From NCBI RefSeq assembly GCF_014640115.1, contig NZ_BMGI01000005.1:1-64000 (forward strand): a stretch of DNA of 64,000 bases, read 5' to 3'. Below are positions 9,597-19,197 of this stretch, piece after piece. Under the pieces are notes generated by a model that was given only the letters and a program-made list of their open reading frames with translations, made no database searches and had not been told where the DNA came from. The number at the start of each line of letters is the position of its first letter. The first letter of the stretch is position 1. The position numbers and the translations under genes were made by a program. The DNA is from Sinisalibacter lacisalsi (lineage in GTDB: Bacteria > Pseudomonadota > Alphaproteobacteria > Rhodobacterales > Rhodobacteraceae).

Positions 9597-9761
9597 TCAC
9601 TTTCCGCCGCCCGGCCCCGCCTTCGCAGCCCTGCGGCAGGCGTCGGAGCAGAATTTGACCGCCGGCCAATCGCGCGCCCACTTGCGCCGCCAGGTGAAAG
9701 GCCGCCCGCATCGGGCGCAGGTCTTTTCCGGCAGGTCGGATTTGCGTCGCATCTTCGGCAT
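9597..9761 (-). CDS. DUF2256 small zinc-ribbon-like protein
   Basis: A 54-residue gene that is easily missed. It reads [20 protein letters not shown], then [20 protein letters not shown] and a basic tail with ACRRAAK. Two cysteine pairs (CARC and CSDAC), the PFTWRRKW core and the length fit DUF2256, a family of tiny zinc-ribbon-like proteins of unknown role. It lies upstream of glcB in the same direction, 92 bases from that gene. I see no clear binding site directly before its ATG. Confidence 0.85.
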   Translation of the reverse strand: MPKMRRKSDLPEKTCARCGRPFTWRRKWARDWPAVKFCSDACRRAAKAGPGGGK

Positions 9762-9919
9762 GGCCTGTCAGATGGGGGCGCAGGCCGTGTTGGCAAGCGG
9801 CGCGCCACGCGTTTTCAAAACCGCGCCACATGGCTTTTCGAAAAGCCGTGCCGCCGCCCGTTGCAGCCGCCCGCTCACCCGCCTACCTTGCCCGCAACCG
9901 CCCCCGGAAAGGACGCCCG

Positions 9920-12472
9920 ATGAAAGACGCAGAGCCCCAGGCCATCCGCCTTGCCGATTACGCCCCGCCGAACTGGCTGGTCAACGAGGTGCAGCTCACC
10001 TTCCGGCTCGCGCCCCGGGCCACCCGCGTGCTCTCGCGCATCCGCTTCCGGCCCAACCCCGAGGCCGGGGGGCGGGCGTTCTTCCTCCACGGCGAGCACC
10101 TGAAGCTGATCCGCGCATCGGTCGACGGGGCGGAGATCAGCCCCCGGCTCGTCGACGGCGGGCTGGAGGCGGACGTGCCCGATGCGCCCTTTACCTGGGA
10201 GGCGGAGGTTGAGATCGACCCCGAGGCCAATACCGCGCTCGAAGGGCTGTATCTCTCGAACGGCATGTATTGCACCCAGTGCGAGGCCGAGGGCTTCCGC
10301 CGCATCACCTTCTACCCCGACCGGCCCGACGTGATGGCCCCGTTCACCGTGCGCATCGAGGGGCCGGAGCCGGTGCTGCTCTCCAACGGCAACCCCACCG
10401 CCTCGGGCGCGGGCTGGGCGGAATGGACCGATCCCTGGCCCAAGCCCGCCTACCTCTTCGCCCTCGTCGCGGGCGACCTCGTGGCGCTGGAAGACAGCTT
10501 CACCACGATGTCGGGCCGCGAGGTGACGCTGAAGCTCTGGGTCCGCCCCGGCGACGAGCACAAGACCGAATTCGCCATGGAGGCGTTGAAAAAATCCATG
10601 CGCTGGGACGAGGAGGTTTACGGCCGCGAATACGATCTCGACATCTTCCAGATCGTCGCGGTATCGGACTTCAACATGGGCGCGATGGAGAACAAGGGCC
10701 TCAACATCTTCAACACCTCCGCCGTGCTCGCCAGCCCCGACACCTCGACGGACGCCAATTTCGAACGGATCGAAGCGATCGTCGCGCATGAGTATTTCCA
10801 CAACTGGACCGGCAACCGGATCACCTGCCGCGACTGGTTCCAGCTCTCGCTCAAGGAGGGCCTCACGGTGTTCCGCGACCAGTCCTTCACCGCCGACATG
10901 CGCCCAGGCGGCGTGAGCCGGATCGAAGACGTGATGGCGCTGCGCGGCCGCCAGTTCCGCGAAGACAACGGACCATTGGCGCACCAGGTCCAGCCCGACA
11001 GCTTCGTGGAGATCAACAACTTCTACACCGCGACGATCTACGAGAAGGGCGCCGAGGTGATCCGGATGCTCAAGACGCTGGTCGGCGACGCAGCCTACCG
11101 CGACGCACTCGATCTCTACTTCGCCCGCCACGACGGCGAGGCCTGCACGATCGACGACTGGCTGAAGGTGTTCGAGGATGCGACGGGGCGCGACCTGGCG
11201 CAGTTCCGGCTGTGGTACAAGCAGGCCGGCACGCCCCGGCTCGACGTGACCGAGGACTGGGACGGCGCGAATTACACCCTCACCTTCCGCCAGCACATGC
11301 CGGCCACGCCGGGGCAGAACGAGAAAAAACCCATGGTCATCCCCATCGCCACCGGCCTTCTCGGCCCGAACGGCGACGAGGTGGTGCCGACGACGGTGCT
11401 GGAAATGACCGAGGCCGAGCAGAGCTTCACCTTCGAGGGGCTCGCCGCGCGCCCGGTGCCCTCGATCCTGCGCGGCTTCTCTGCCCCGGTCATCCTGAAC
11501 CGCGAAACCAGCCCGGAAGAACGCGCCTTCCTGCTCGCCCATGATACCGACCCGTTCAACAAGTGGGAGGCCGGCCGCGCGCTCGCCAAGGACGTGCTGA
11601 TCGCCATGATCACCGGCGAAGAGCCGCCGCTCGCCGCCTATCTCGGCGCGCTCGCCGCGATGCTGCGCGACGAGGGCCAGAGCCCCGCCTTCCGGGCCCT
11701 TGCCCTGCGCCTGCCCGGCGAGGACGACATCGCCCAGACCCTGTTCGACGCCAACGTCACCCCCGACCCCGCCCGCATCCACGACGCCGCCGAGACCCTC
11801 CGCCAGGAAGTCGCCGAACACCTGCAGGACATGCTCCCCCGCCTCGCCGCCGAATGCGTGGTGGCCGAGCCTTTCGCCCCCACCGGCGAACAGGCCGGCC
11901 AACGCGCGCTGGCGCTGGAGGTGCTCAAGCTCACCACCCGGCTCGACGGCGGCAAGGCGGCGGCGGCGATGTTCGAGAGCGCGGGCAACATGACGCTTTC
12001 GCTCGGCGCGCTCGGCTGCCTGCTCGATGCGGAGAAGGGCGAGGATGCGCTTGCCGCCTTCGCGGCGAAATGGCAGGGCGACGCGCTGGTGATGGACAAG
12101 TGGTTCATGATGCAGGTGGTCCACGCTGCGCCCGAAAAGGCCGCGGCCACGGCAGAGGCGCTCACCGCCCACCCGGCGTTCAACATGAAGAACCCCAACC
12201 GCTTCCGCGCCGTCTTCGGCGCCCTGGCGATGAACGCGGCGGGCTTTCATCATGCCTCGGGCAAGGGCTACGACCTGCTCGCCGACTGGATCATCCGGCT
12301 CGACCCGCTGAACCCGCAGATCGCCGCGCGGATGTCATCGGCCTTCGAGACGTGGAAACGCTACGACGCCGACCGCCAGGCCCAGATCCGCGCCGCGCTG
12401 GAGCGGATCAAGGCCAGCGAGAACCTCAGCCGCGACACCGGCGAAATGGTCGGCCGCATCCTCGCGGCCTGA
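9920..12472 (+). CDS. pepN: Aminopeptidase N (M1 family)
   Basis: Zinc metallo-aminopeptidase that trims N-terminal residues from peptides in the cytoplasm. The 850-residue protein shows the M1 exopeptidase motif GAMENKGLN near residue 253. The zinc site HEYFHNW starts at residue 290, with the third ligand glutamate in LKEGLTVFRDQ. A TATIYEKGAEVIRM segment follows, then a long helical C-terminal domain, as in the E. coli-type PepN. The start at 9920 follows GGAAAGGA. An in-frame ATG at 9830 would add 30 low-complexity residues. Confidence 0.95.
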   Translation: MKDAEPQAIRLADYAPPNWLVNEVQLTFRLAPRATRVLSRIRFRPNPEAGGRAFFLHGEHLKLIRASVDGAEISPRLVDGGLEADVPDAPFTWEAEVEIDPEANTALEGLYLSNGMYCTQCEAEGFRRITFYPDRPDVMAPFTVRIEGPEPVLLSNGNPTASGAGWAEWTDPWPKPAYLFALVAGDLVALEDSFTTMSGREVTLKLWVRPGDEHKTEFAMEALKKSMRWDEEVYGREYDLDIFQIVAVSDFNMGAMENKGLNIFNTSAVLASPDTSTDANFERIEAIVAHEYFHNWTGNRITCRDWFQLSLKEGLTVFRDQSFTADMRPGGVSRIEDVMALRGRQFREDNGPLAHQVQPDSFVEINNFYTATIYEKGAEVIRMLKTLVGDAAYRDALDLYFARHDGEACTIDDWLKVFEDATGRDLAQFRLWYKQAGTPRLDVTEDWDGANYTLTFRQHMPATPGQNEKKPMVIPIATGLLGPNGDEVVPTTVLEMTEAEQSFTFEGLAARPVPSILRGFSAPVILNRETSPEERAFLLAHDTDPFNKWEAGRALAKDVLIAMITGEEPPLAAYLGALAAMLRDEGQSPAFRALALRLPGEDDIAQTLFDANVTPDPARIHDAAETLRQEVAEHLQDMLPRLAAECVVAEPFAPTGEQAGQRALALEVLKLTTRLDGGKAAAAMFESAGNMTLSLGALGCLLDAEKGEDALAAFAAKWQGDALVMDKWFMMQVVHAAPEKAAATAEALTAHPAFNMKNPNRFRAVFGALAMNAAGFHHASGKGYDLLADWIIRLDPLNPQIAARMSSAFETWKRYDADRQAQIRAALERIKASENLSRDTGEMVGRILAA

Positions 12473-12483
12473 TCCCGCCACCG

Positions 12484-12513
12484 TCTTCCTGGGTCGAAAA
12501 ATACCTCGGGGTC
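12484..12513 (-). repeat. Dispersed intergenic repeat, family 1, partial copy
   Basis: On the minus strand this reads CCCCGAGGTATTTTTCGACC followed by CAGGAAG. It is the conserved tail of the family 1 repeat found complete at 24595, 41924 and 47863. The GC hairpin half is missing here. It lies just after the pepN stop. Confidence 0.6.
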
Positions 12514-12636
12514 GTCACGCCGGCGGCGCGGCGCGAAATCGGCGAACGCATTGGCCGCATCCTCGCCGCCCGAGCGGGGCGGGCTGGCGCCGCGCGGCGG
12601 CAGGCCCCGCGGGCGCGCGCCCGCGAATGCCCGGCC

Positions 12637-13245
12637 TCAGCCCGCGCAGTAGGGCTGGGCGCGCATCCAGTTGATCATGTCGCCGCGCTTGCTGGCCGAA
12701 TGGAACGGCCCCCAGTCGGCGGCGACGCCGCGCATGCCCTGGCTCACCACGCCGTCGCGCGGCACCGTCACGTTCATGATCCGCACGGCGCAGGACAGGT
12801 TCGCCTCGCCGTCTTTCAGCGCCTCGCCCGAGCGCGCCTCGCAGCCGTAGCCGCGCGCCGTGGCGGGCGCGATCTGCACCAGGCCGAACCACTTGCCGCC
12901 GCCGCCAACCGCGGCCGGGTTCCAGGTGCTCTCGTGCTTGGCGAGCGTCGACAAGAGGCCGGTCCAGAAACCCTTGCGCCCCTCGGCATCGGCGCTCTTG
13001 TAGGCCGGGCACCAGGTGTCGATGTCGGCGGGCATGGTGCTGACGAGGCCGGTGCCATGGGTGTCGAGCGCGGCGAGCGTCGTCGCGGTCCAGCTATCGG
13101 CCTCGGGCCGGTGATCCCAGCGCATCGCGAGGTCTTCGGTAGCGGGGCTCTTCGACGAGAAGGTGGTGTCGAGGCCGAAATCGTCGCCCGCGCAGCCGGC
13201 GAGCGAGACGAGGGCGAGGGCGGCAAAGGCGGTTTTCAGGGTCAT
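12637..13245 (-). CDS. Lipoprotein with a lytic transglycosylase-like (SLT) domain
   Basis: A 202-residue exported protein. The N-terminus MTLKTAFAALALVSLAGCAG is a lipoprotein signal with the cysteine at residue 18. The C-terminal half has AKHESTWNP and, further on, WFGLVQIAPATARGYGC, matching the catalytic Glu region and the GLxQI/AxxYGC motifs of soluble lytic transglycosylases, which cut peptidoglycan glycan strands. A later CAVRIM helix also fits. The presumed catalytic glutamate is the E of HEST. No strong ribosome binding site is visible. It stands alone, divergent from the next gene. Confidence 0.7.
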   Translation of the reverse strand: MTLKTAFAALALVSLAGCAGDDFGLDTTFSSKSPATEDLAMRWDHRPEADSWTATTLAALDTHGTGLVSTMPADIDTWCPAYKSADAEGRKGFWTGLLSTLAKHESTWNPAAVGGGGKWFGLVQIAPATARGYGCEARSGEALKDGEANLSCAVRIMNVTVPRDGVVSQGMRGVAADWGPFHSASKRGDMINWMRAQPYCAG

Positions 13246-13418
13246 CGAACAGGGTCGCGATTGTTAACGTTGCCGCCGTAGGACCGGATTTGGCCGCCGG
13301 GTGCAACATCCGTCGGCAAAATCTCCGGGTTTGAGCCAGAACCTGCCCATCACCAAGGTTGACAGGTTGCCGGACGCGCGAAATCCTCCGGCCATTGATT
13401 GCCCCCGGAGCCATTCAA

Positions 13419-14516
13419 ATGAGTCTTCGCATTCTTGCCACCGGCCTCGCCCTGATCGCCAGCCTCACCACCGCGCCCGCCCGCGCCCAGACCTTCTTCG
13501 AAGACAGTTCGCTAATGAGCCCGATCGTCACCCCGGACGAATGCGCCTCGGGCTACGCGCTCATGGCGCAGGTACTCGGGCAGTCCGACGTCTTTTCCCG
13601 GCAGCACTTCGATGCCGCCGCCCCGACGGCGGACGACTATGCAGAGCGCAAGAATGTGCTTGGGCAGGCGATCGCCGAGACCGAAGGCTCGCTGGAGGCC
13701 GCCGAACAGGCCGTGGCCAAGACCTATCAGACCATGGGCCATTTCCTCGGAATCATGCTCGGCACCCATGCCGCGCTCGAACTCGATGGCTTCGCGCGGT
13801 TCATCACCGAGTGCGACACTGCCTTCGACTTCGAACCGAAGTCCGACGCCTACGTGCACTTCACCCCGCGCCGCGACGTGCCGCTCGCAGAACAGAGCCC
13901 GTTCAACCTGACCCTCTACGAGACCGAGGCCGGATGCACCGCCGCATACGACCACCTCGCAGATCTGCTGCGCAAGGCGGGCGAGCTCGGGGTCGACGAT
14001 CCCGGGTATGTGGGCGCGTTTTCCGAGAACCTGCTCACGACCACGCAGCCCTGGAAGCGAGCTGACACGCTGCGCGCGCGCGTCGACACCGCGGAGTATG
14101 AAGCGGCCGACGAGGTGTTCGGCCTTCTCTACGCGAACGTTTTTCTAGTTGGCACAAATAAATGGGACCTCGCCGCGCTCGCCGACGGACTCACCCGCTG
14201 CGACCGCGCCTTCGGCTTCGCCCCACTGACCCGCCGGATGCTGGTCAGCGGCAATTACGAGCTGGTGCGCCAAATGGGCAATTGCCTCGCGGGATTTGAC
14301 CTCGCCTATGAGGCAAACCCGGATGGCGCCATCACCGCTGGCCGCACCCCGCTGCGATTCCGCGAACGCCTGTTCCAGCGGTCCGGCGCGAGCTATTATC
14401 AGGACCTCGCCGACATCGCCGAAGACGCAGCAAAAGACTTCGCCGACGCCCTGCGCAGCAGCCCCTCGATGATGGTCGAGGAACAGTTCAAGGCCATGGT
14501 CGACCCCTGCATGTGA
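13419..14516 (+). CDS. Exported protein of unknown function
   Basis: A 365-residue protein I do not recognise. It has a clear Sec signal peptide (MSLRILATGLALIASLTTAP, cleavage likely after ARA). The mature part is soluble and acidic, with several cysteines spaced through the chain (DECASGY, ITECDTAFDF, EAGCTAAYD, TRCDRAFGF, GNCLAGFD and a final DPCM), suggesting disulfides in the periplasm. ECDTAFDFEP and RCDRAFGFAP occur at similar relative positions, hinting at an internal duplication. The start at 13419 follows GGAG with eight-base spacing. It is followed by gatB on the same strand. Confidence 0.7.
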   Translation: MSLRILATGLALIASLTTAPARAQTFFEDSSLMSPIVTPDECASGYALMAQVLGQSDVFSRQHFDAAAPTADDYAERKNVLGQAIAETEGSLEAAEQAVAKTYQTMGHFLGIMLGTHAALELDGFARFITECDTAFDFEPKSDAYVHFTPRRDVPLAEQSPFNLTLYETEAGCTAAYDHLADLLRKAGELGVDDPGYVGAFSENLLTTTQPWKRADTLRARVDTAEYEAADEVFGLLYANVFLVGTNKWDLAALADGLTRCDRAFGFAPLTRRMLVSGNYELVRQMGNCLAGFDLAYEANPDGAITAGRTPLRFRERLFQRSGASYYQDLADIAEDAAKDFADALRSSPSMMVEEQFKAMVDPCM

Positions 14517-14591
14517 AATGGGCGAGACCCCTTGCCCGCCGCACAACCCTGCCCTAGAACGCCCCGAGACCAAACCGCAGGACCCGCGCCC

Positions 14592-16106
14592 ATGCTCGAC
14601 CATCTCGCCTTCGAAAGCCCCAAACCCGCCCGAATCGCCGGGGCGAAGGAGGATTGGGAACTGGTGATCGGCATGGAGGTGCATGCGCAGGTCTCGTCGA
14701 ACGCCAAGCTGTTCTCGGGCGCCTCGACCAGGTTCGGCGCCGAGCCCAATTCCAACGTCGCCTTCGTCGACGCCGCGATGCCGGGGATGCTGCCGGTGAT
14801 CAACGACTACTGCGTCGAGCAGGCGGTGCGCACCGGGCTGGGGCTGCGCGCCGAGATCAACCTGTGGTCTGCCTTCGACCGCAAGAACTACTTCTACCCC
14901 GACCTGCCACAGGGCTACCAGATCAGCCAGCTCTACCACCCGATCGTCGGCGAGGGCGAAGTGATCGTCGACATGGGGCCGGGCGTGGCCCGCCGGGTGC
15001 GGATCGAGCGCATCCACCTCGAACAGGACGCCGGCAAGAGCATCCACGACATGGACCCGGCAATGTCCTTCGTCGATCTCAACCGCACCGGCGTGGCGCT
15101 GATGGAAATCGTCAGCCGCCCCGACATCCGGGGGCCGGAGGAGGCCGCCGCCTACGTTCAGAAACTGCGCCAGATCCTGCGCTACCTCGGCACCTGCGAC
15201 GGCAACATGCAGGAAGGCAGCCTGCGCGCCGACGTGAACGTGTCGGTCTGCCGCCCCGGCGCTTACGAGCGCTACATGGAAACGCAGGATTTCTCGCACC
15301 TCGGCACCCGCTGCGAGATCAAGAACATGAACTCGCTGCGCTTCATCCAGGCCGCGATCGACCACGAGGCCCGGCGCCAGATCGCCCTTCTCGAAGACGG
15401 TGGCGCGGTGGTGCAGGAAACCCGGCTCTACGATCCCGACAAGGGCGAAACCCGCTCGATGCGCTCGAAGGAAGAGGCGCATGATTACCGCTACTTCCCC
15501 TGCCCCGACCTCCTGCCGCTGGAGATCGAACAGGACTGGGTCGACGCCATCAAGGCGGGCCTGCCGGAACTGCCCGACGAGAAGAAAGCCCGCTTCGTGA
15601 AGGATTTCGGCCTGTCGGAATACGACGCGGGCGTGCTCACGGCCGACGTGGAGGCCGCGCATTACTTCGAGCGCGTGGCCGAGGGGCGCGACGGCAAGCT
15701 CGCCGCCAACTGGGTGATCAACGAGCTGTTCGGCCGGCTGAAGAAGGAAGGCCACGACATCACCGAAAGCCCGGTCGACCCCGACCAGCTCGGCGGCATC
15801 ATCGCGCTGATCCAGAACGGCGAGATCTCGGGCAAGATCGCCAAGGACCTGTTCGAGATCGTCTTTACCGAGGGCGGCGATCCGGCCGTGATCGTGGTGG
15901 AACGCGGCATGAAACAGGTCACCGACACCGGCGCGATCGAGGCGGCGGTGGACGAGGTAATCGCCGCCAACCCGGCGCAGGTGGAAAAGGCCAAGGCCAA
16001 CCCCAAGCTCGCCGGCTGGTTCGTCGGCCAGGTGATGAAGGCCACCGGCGGTAAGGCCAACCCCAAGGCGGTGAACGAGATCGTGGCGAAGAAACTGGGG
16101 CTTTGA
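14592..16106 (+). CDS. gatB: Aspartyl/glutamyl-tRNA(Asn/Gln) amidotransferase subunit B
   Basis: GatB binds the mischarged Glu-tRNA(Gln) or Asp-tRNA(Asn) and catalyses its ATP-dependent amidation with ammonia made by GatA. The 504-residue protein shows [68 protein letters not shown] and [16 protein letters not shown]-terminal YqeY-like helical domain ends in [10 protein letters not shown]. The ATG at 14592 is preceded by AGGACCC. gatA and gatC are not in the window, so the three subunits are split in this genome. Confidence 0.96.
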   Translation: MLDHLAFESPKPARIAGAKEDWELVIGMEVHAQVSSNAKLFSGASTRFGAEPNSNVAFVDAAMPGMLPVINDYCVEQAVRTGLGLRAEINLWSAFDRKNYFYPDLPQGYQISQLYHPIVGEGEVIVDMGPGVARRVRIERIHLEQDAGKSIHDMDPAMSFVDLNRTGVALMEIVSRPDIRGPEEAAAYVQKLRQILRYLGTCDGNMQEGSLRADVNVSVCRPGAYERYMETQDFSHLGTRCEIKNMNSLRFIQAAIDHEARRQIALLEDGGAVVQETRLYDPDKGETRSMRSKEEAHDYRYFPCPDLLPLEIEQDWVDAIKAGLPELPDEKKARFVKDFGLSEYDAGVLTADVEAAHYFERVAEGRDGKLAANWVINELFGRLKKEGHDITESPVDPDQLGGIIALIQNGEISGKIAKDLFEIVFTEGGDPAVIVVERGMKQVTDTGAIEAAVDEVIAANPAQVEKAKANPKLAGWFVGQVMKATGGKANPKAVNEIVAKKLGL

Positions 16107-16120
16107 ACAACGGGCGAGCG

Positions 16121-16188
16121 CGGTTTCCGAAGCGGAAACCGACACGGTTTTCGCACGAAAACCGAGCCGAAATCCGCCACGGATTTCG
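16121..16188. repeat. Intergenic triple-palindrome repeat, family 2, copy A
   Basis: Three short palindromes stand in a row: CGGTTTCC/GGAAACCG (16121-16141), CGGTTTTC/GAAAACCG (16145-16164) and CGAAATCC/GGATTTCG (16168-16188). Each can form a hairpin with a four- to five-base loop. A second copy with the same third palindrome lies at 50525-50591. The arrangement is like REP/BIME elements. It sits between gatB and a thioesterase gene. Confidence 0.7.
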
Positions 16189-16222
16189 CGCCCCCCAAAG
16201 CCCGCGCAACAGGAGCCAGTCG

Positions 16223-16696
16223 ATGAGCACCCCGCATATCTCTTCGGTGATGGAGGTCGTGCCCGAGTGGATCGACTACAACGGCCACATGAACATGGCC
16301 TACTACACGATGTTGTTCGACCGCGCCGGCGACGAGTTCTACGGCATCATCGGGCTCGGCCCGGACTATGCGAAAAGCCGGGGGCACACCTGTTACACCG
16401 CCGAGTTCCACATCCGTTACCTGCGTGAGCTGCACCTGGGCGACCGGGTCCGGGTGCATTCGTGGATGCTCGACCATGACGCCAAGCGCTTCCACGCCTG
16501 GCAGGAGATCCACCACGAGGACGGCTGGATCGCCGCCACCGGCGAGACGCTGGCGCTGCATATCGACATGTCGGGGCCGCGCGTGGCGCCCTTCCCGGCC
16601 GATATCGCCGCCGGGATGGACGCCTTCGCCCGCACCCACGGCCTGCCCGAGAAGCCCGAGGGCGCGGGGCGGTCGATCGGGATCGCGCGGCGGTAG
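16223..16696 (+). CDS. Hotdog-fold acyl-CoA thioesterase
   Basis: A 157-residue protein with the hotdog thioesterase signature: VPEWIDYNGHMNMAYYTMLF carries the catalytic DxNGHMN of the 4-hydroxybenzoyl-CoA thioesterase group, and FHIRYLRELHLGDRVRVHSW follows. It resembles the betainyl-CoA thioesterase linked to carnitine breakdown, but no carnitine gene is nearby, so the substrate remains open. The start at 16223 follows AGGAG with seven-base spacing; the in-frame ATG at 16103 lies across the palindrome repeat. Confidence 0.8.
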   Translation: MSTPHISSVMEVVPEWIDYNGHMNMAYYTMLFDRAGDEFYGIIGLGPDYAKSRGHTCYTAEFHIRYLRELHLGDRVRVHSWMLDHDAKRFHAWQEIHHEDGWIAATGETLALHIDMSGPRVAPFPADIAAGMDAFARTHGLPEKPEGAGRSIGIARR

Positions 16697-16845
16697 CATA
16701 GATCTTGGGGCTCGGCGGCTCCGCGCCGCAAGTGCTTGTCGTCACGGGCGAAAACACCACAGGCCCTGCCCGCGGATGCGGCCCGGCTTGGACAGTGCCG
16801 GCACGAATCGTATAGACTGGCCCGCAGCGGAGCGAGGAACTTGGG

Positions 16846-17274
16846 ATGACATTCGAATACAAGGTGGTGCCGGCGCCGACCCGGGGCAAGAAAGCCAAGG
16901 GTCTGAAGTCCCCGGCCGACCGGTTTGCGAACGCGCTCGGCGCGGTGATCAACGAGATGGCGGCGGAGGGCTGGGAATACCAGCGCACCGACACCCTGCC
17001 CGCCGAGGAGCGCCACGGGCTGACCGGGCGCAGCACCGTGTTCCAGAACATGCTGATCTTCCGCCGGGTCGCCGAGGCGGCGCACGCGGCCGAGACCGAG
17101 GCCGAGGAGGTGGCGACGCCGGAAAGCGATGCCGACGCGCCCGCCGAGGCCGCTGACGGCCTCGCGGCCAGGCAGCCGCCGAAACTTTCGGCCAGCAGCG
17201 GCACGCCGGTGGCGAAGAATGGCCGCATCTCGCTCTTCGCCGCCGACCGGCGCGGCGACGTTGCCGCCGAGTAG
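16846..17274 (+). CDS. DUF4177-type small protein with an acidic Ala-rich tail
   Basis: A 142-residue protein. Residues 1-65 (MTFEYKVVPAPTRGKKAKGL, later NEMAAEGWEYQRTDTLP and MLIFRR) match the DUF4177 pattern: an N-terminal EYKVV strand, then EGWE. The function of that family is unknown. The remainder is Ala/Glu-rich and probably disordered, ending in a short basic segment. A GAGGAAC stretch lies before the ATG. No neighbour suggests a role. Confidence 0.7.
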   Translation: MTFEYKVVPAPTRGKKAKGLKSPADRFANALGAVINEMAAEGWEYQRTDTLPAEERHGLTGRSTVFQNMLIFRRVAEAAHAAETEAEEVATPESDADAPAEAADGLAARQPPKLSASSGTPVAKNGRISLFAADRRGDVAAE

Positions 17275-17352
17275 GCCCCGCCCCGGCGCGGCGCTCCATC
17301 CTCCGCGCGGGGTCCAGGCCCCGGCGCGGCGGCCACCCCGGCGAGGAACGAC

Positions 17353-18219
17353 ATGCCCCGTTTCACATCCCTGAAATCGCCCTCGGCCTTCCGCGTTCTC
17401 GCCGCCGCCTCGTGGCGTGCGCCCAACGACCCCACCGTGCTGGGCATGATCGACGTCGATTACAGCGCCGCCGCCGCCTTCATCGCGCGCTACGACGCGG
17501 TGTTCGGCACGCACCTGACGCCCACCCACCTCGTCGGCCGAGCGGCGGGGCTGCTGATGCGGCGCCACCCCGAGGCGAACGCGGTGATCCGCTTCTCCGG
17601 CATCAAGCTGCGCCCGGGCGCGGACGTGTTCTTCATGGTCGACAGCGGCGAGGGGCACAACCTGACCGGCCGCAAGCTCGACGCCGTCGACGCGTTGTCG
17701 CTCGGCGATATCGAGCGCAGCCTGCGCGCCAGCGTGAACGACATCCGCGCCGGAAACGACGCCACCTTCGGCGCCGGCCACGCCCGGCTGCGCCGCACCC
17801 CGTTGTGGCTGGCCAGGCCGGTCGCGAAACTGATGAGCTTTCTCGCCAACCGCCTCGGGCTCGACATGAGGCCGATGGGCCCGCCGCCCGATGCCTTCGG
17901 CGGCGCCATCGTCACTTCGCTGGCCCGGTTCGGGTTCGAAACCGGCTTCCCCGCGCTCGTGCCCTTCGCCGAGGCCGGCTTCATCGTCGCGCTGATGGAA
18001 CTGCGCGACATGCCGTGGGTCGTGGGTGACAGGGTCGAGCCGCGCCCGGTGCTAAGGTTGTGCTGCACCACCGATCACCGAATCGTCGACGGCTACCTGG
18101 GCGGGCGCCTGCTGAAGGAGCTCAAGGCCCTGCTGAGCGATCCCGAGCAGCTTCTGACCGAGGAAGAATGCACGATCTGGGCCAAAGACGCCGACGCCCC
18201 CGCGCCGGCATCGGCCTGA
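17353..18219 (+). CDS. 2-oxoacid dehydrogenase acyltransferase-like protein without lipoyl domain
   Basis: A 288-residue protein resembling only the catalytic domain of E2 acyltransferases. The C-terminus has CTTDHRIVDGYLGGRLL, matching the DHRxxDG active-site motif (His and Asp), and FGGAIVTSLARFG resembles the E2 strand before it. There is no lipoyl or subunit-binding domain, and no E1 or E3 genes are adjacent. It may be a stand-alone CoA-dependent acyltransferase; its substrate cannot be read. No strong ribosome binding site is obvious. The gene converges on bolA. Confidence 0.7.
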   Translation: MPRFTSLKSPSAFRVLAAASWRAPNDPTVLGMIDVDYSAAAAFIARYDAVFGTHLTPTHLVGRAAGLLMRRHPEANAVIRFSGIKLRPGADVFFMVDSGEGHNLTGRKLDAVDALSLGDIERSLRASVNDIRAGNDATFGAGHARLRRTPLWLARPVAKLMSFLANRLGLDMRPMGPPPDAFGGAIVTSLARFGFETGFPALVPFAEAGFIVALMELRDMPWVVGDRVEPRPVLRLCCTTDHRIVDGYLGGRLLKELKALLSDPEQLLTEEECTIWAKDADAPAPASA

Positions 18220-18228
18220 GGCCCCGGC

Positions 18229-18486
18229 CTAGTCGGTGATCTCCAGCGCCAGCGCGTGGATCCGGCCGACGAGATCCTTGCCCAGCGCCTCGTGCACGGC
18301 GCGGTGGCGCGCCACGCGCGACATGCCCTTGAAAACATCCGCCGCGATGCGCACCCTGTAATGGCTTTCACCCGTGCCATCATGGCCCGCGTGGCCCGCG
18401 TGCTGATGGCTTTCGTTGATCACGTCGAGCGCCCGGGGCGTGAAAGCCGCCTCCAGCGCCGCGCGGATTTCCTCCTGCTTTGACAT
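18229..18486 (-). CDS. bolA: BolA family protein
   Basis: An 85-residue BolA protein. BolA proteins work with monothiol glutaredoxins in iron-sulfur cluster handling. The sequence has INESHQHAGHAG near the middle and the conserved C-terminal FKGMSRVARHRAVHEALG, with the invariant histidine of the class-II helix. GGAGA lies before the ATG. It is divergent from the J-domain gene, with 74 bases between the two starts that must hold both promoters. Confidence 0.92.
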   Translation of the reverse strand: MSKQEEIRAALEAAFTPRALDVINESHQHAGHAGHDGTGESHYRVRIAADVFKGMSRVARHRAVHEALGKDLVGRIHALALEITD

Positions 18487-18560
18487 TTTTCGTCTCCTGC
18501 CTCTTCAAACCTTCCCCAAATCGTCTAAACTCCCGGGTCCGAGTCGAAAAGAGTGGTTTC

Positions 18561-19187
18561 ATGGACAAGTTCGATCCCTTTGCCTTCGACATCTCGGTTT
18601 CCGCGTCGAAGAAGAAAAAGACGCGCGGCAAACGAGGGATGTCGGGCGCCTTCGAGACCTCGCAGCGCGTCTGCGAGCACCCGGGCTGCGAGGAGCTCGG
18701 CCAGTACCGTGCGCCCAAGAGCCCCGACGAGCTCGAGGAATACAAATGGTTCTGCAAGGACCACGTGCGCGAGTACAACCTGAAATGGAACTTCTTCCAC
18801 GGCGCCACCGAGGAGGAACTCGAAGAGCAGGCACAGAAAGACCGGGTCTGGGAACGCGAGACGAAGGCGTTCAAGCGCAGCGCCGAGGAACGCGCCTGGT
18901 CGCGCCTCGGGGTCAATGATCCGCACGAGGTGCTTGGGGAGAACGCCACCCGAAACCCCGGAAAATCGGTCACCGGCACGCGCAAGCTGCCGCCCACCGA
19001 GCGCCGCGCGATCGACATTCTCGACGCCAAGGACCATTGGACGAAGGCCGAGGTGCGCAAGGCCTACAAGGCGCTGATCAAGGTGCTCCACCCCGACATG
19101 AACGGCGGCGACCGCAGCCAGGAGGAGCAGTTGCAGCAGGTCGTCTGGGCCTGGGACCAGATCAAGGACAGCCGCAACTTCAAGTGA
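18561..19187 (+). CDS. J-domain (DnaJ-like) protein
   Basis: A 208-residue cytoplasmic protein with a J-domain at its C-terminus. AEVRKAYKALIKVLHPDMNG carries the HPD tripeptide needed to stimulate Hsp70 ATPase, followed by QLQQVVWAWDQIKDS. The N-terminal part has a possible metal site (CEHPGCEEL and WFCKDH) and a charged helical middle. I chose the start at 18561 (MDKFDPFAFD) because the upstream extension overlaps bolA; the binding site is weak. The family often sits beside cobS in Rhodobacteraceae. Here 4.4 kb separates them. Confidence 0.85.
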   Translation: MDKFDPFAFDISVSASKKKKTRGKRGMSGAFETSQRVCEHPGCEELGQYRAPKSPDELEEYKWFCKDHVREYNLKWNFFHGATEEELEEQAQKDRVWERETKAFKRSAEERAWSRLGVNDPHEVLGENATRNPGKSVTGTRKLPPTERRAIDILDAKDHWTKAEVRKAYKALIKVLHPDMNGGDRSQEEQLQQVVWAWDQIKDSRNFK

Positions 19188-19197
19188 GGCCCGCGCG

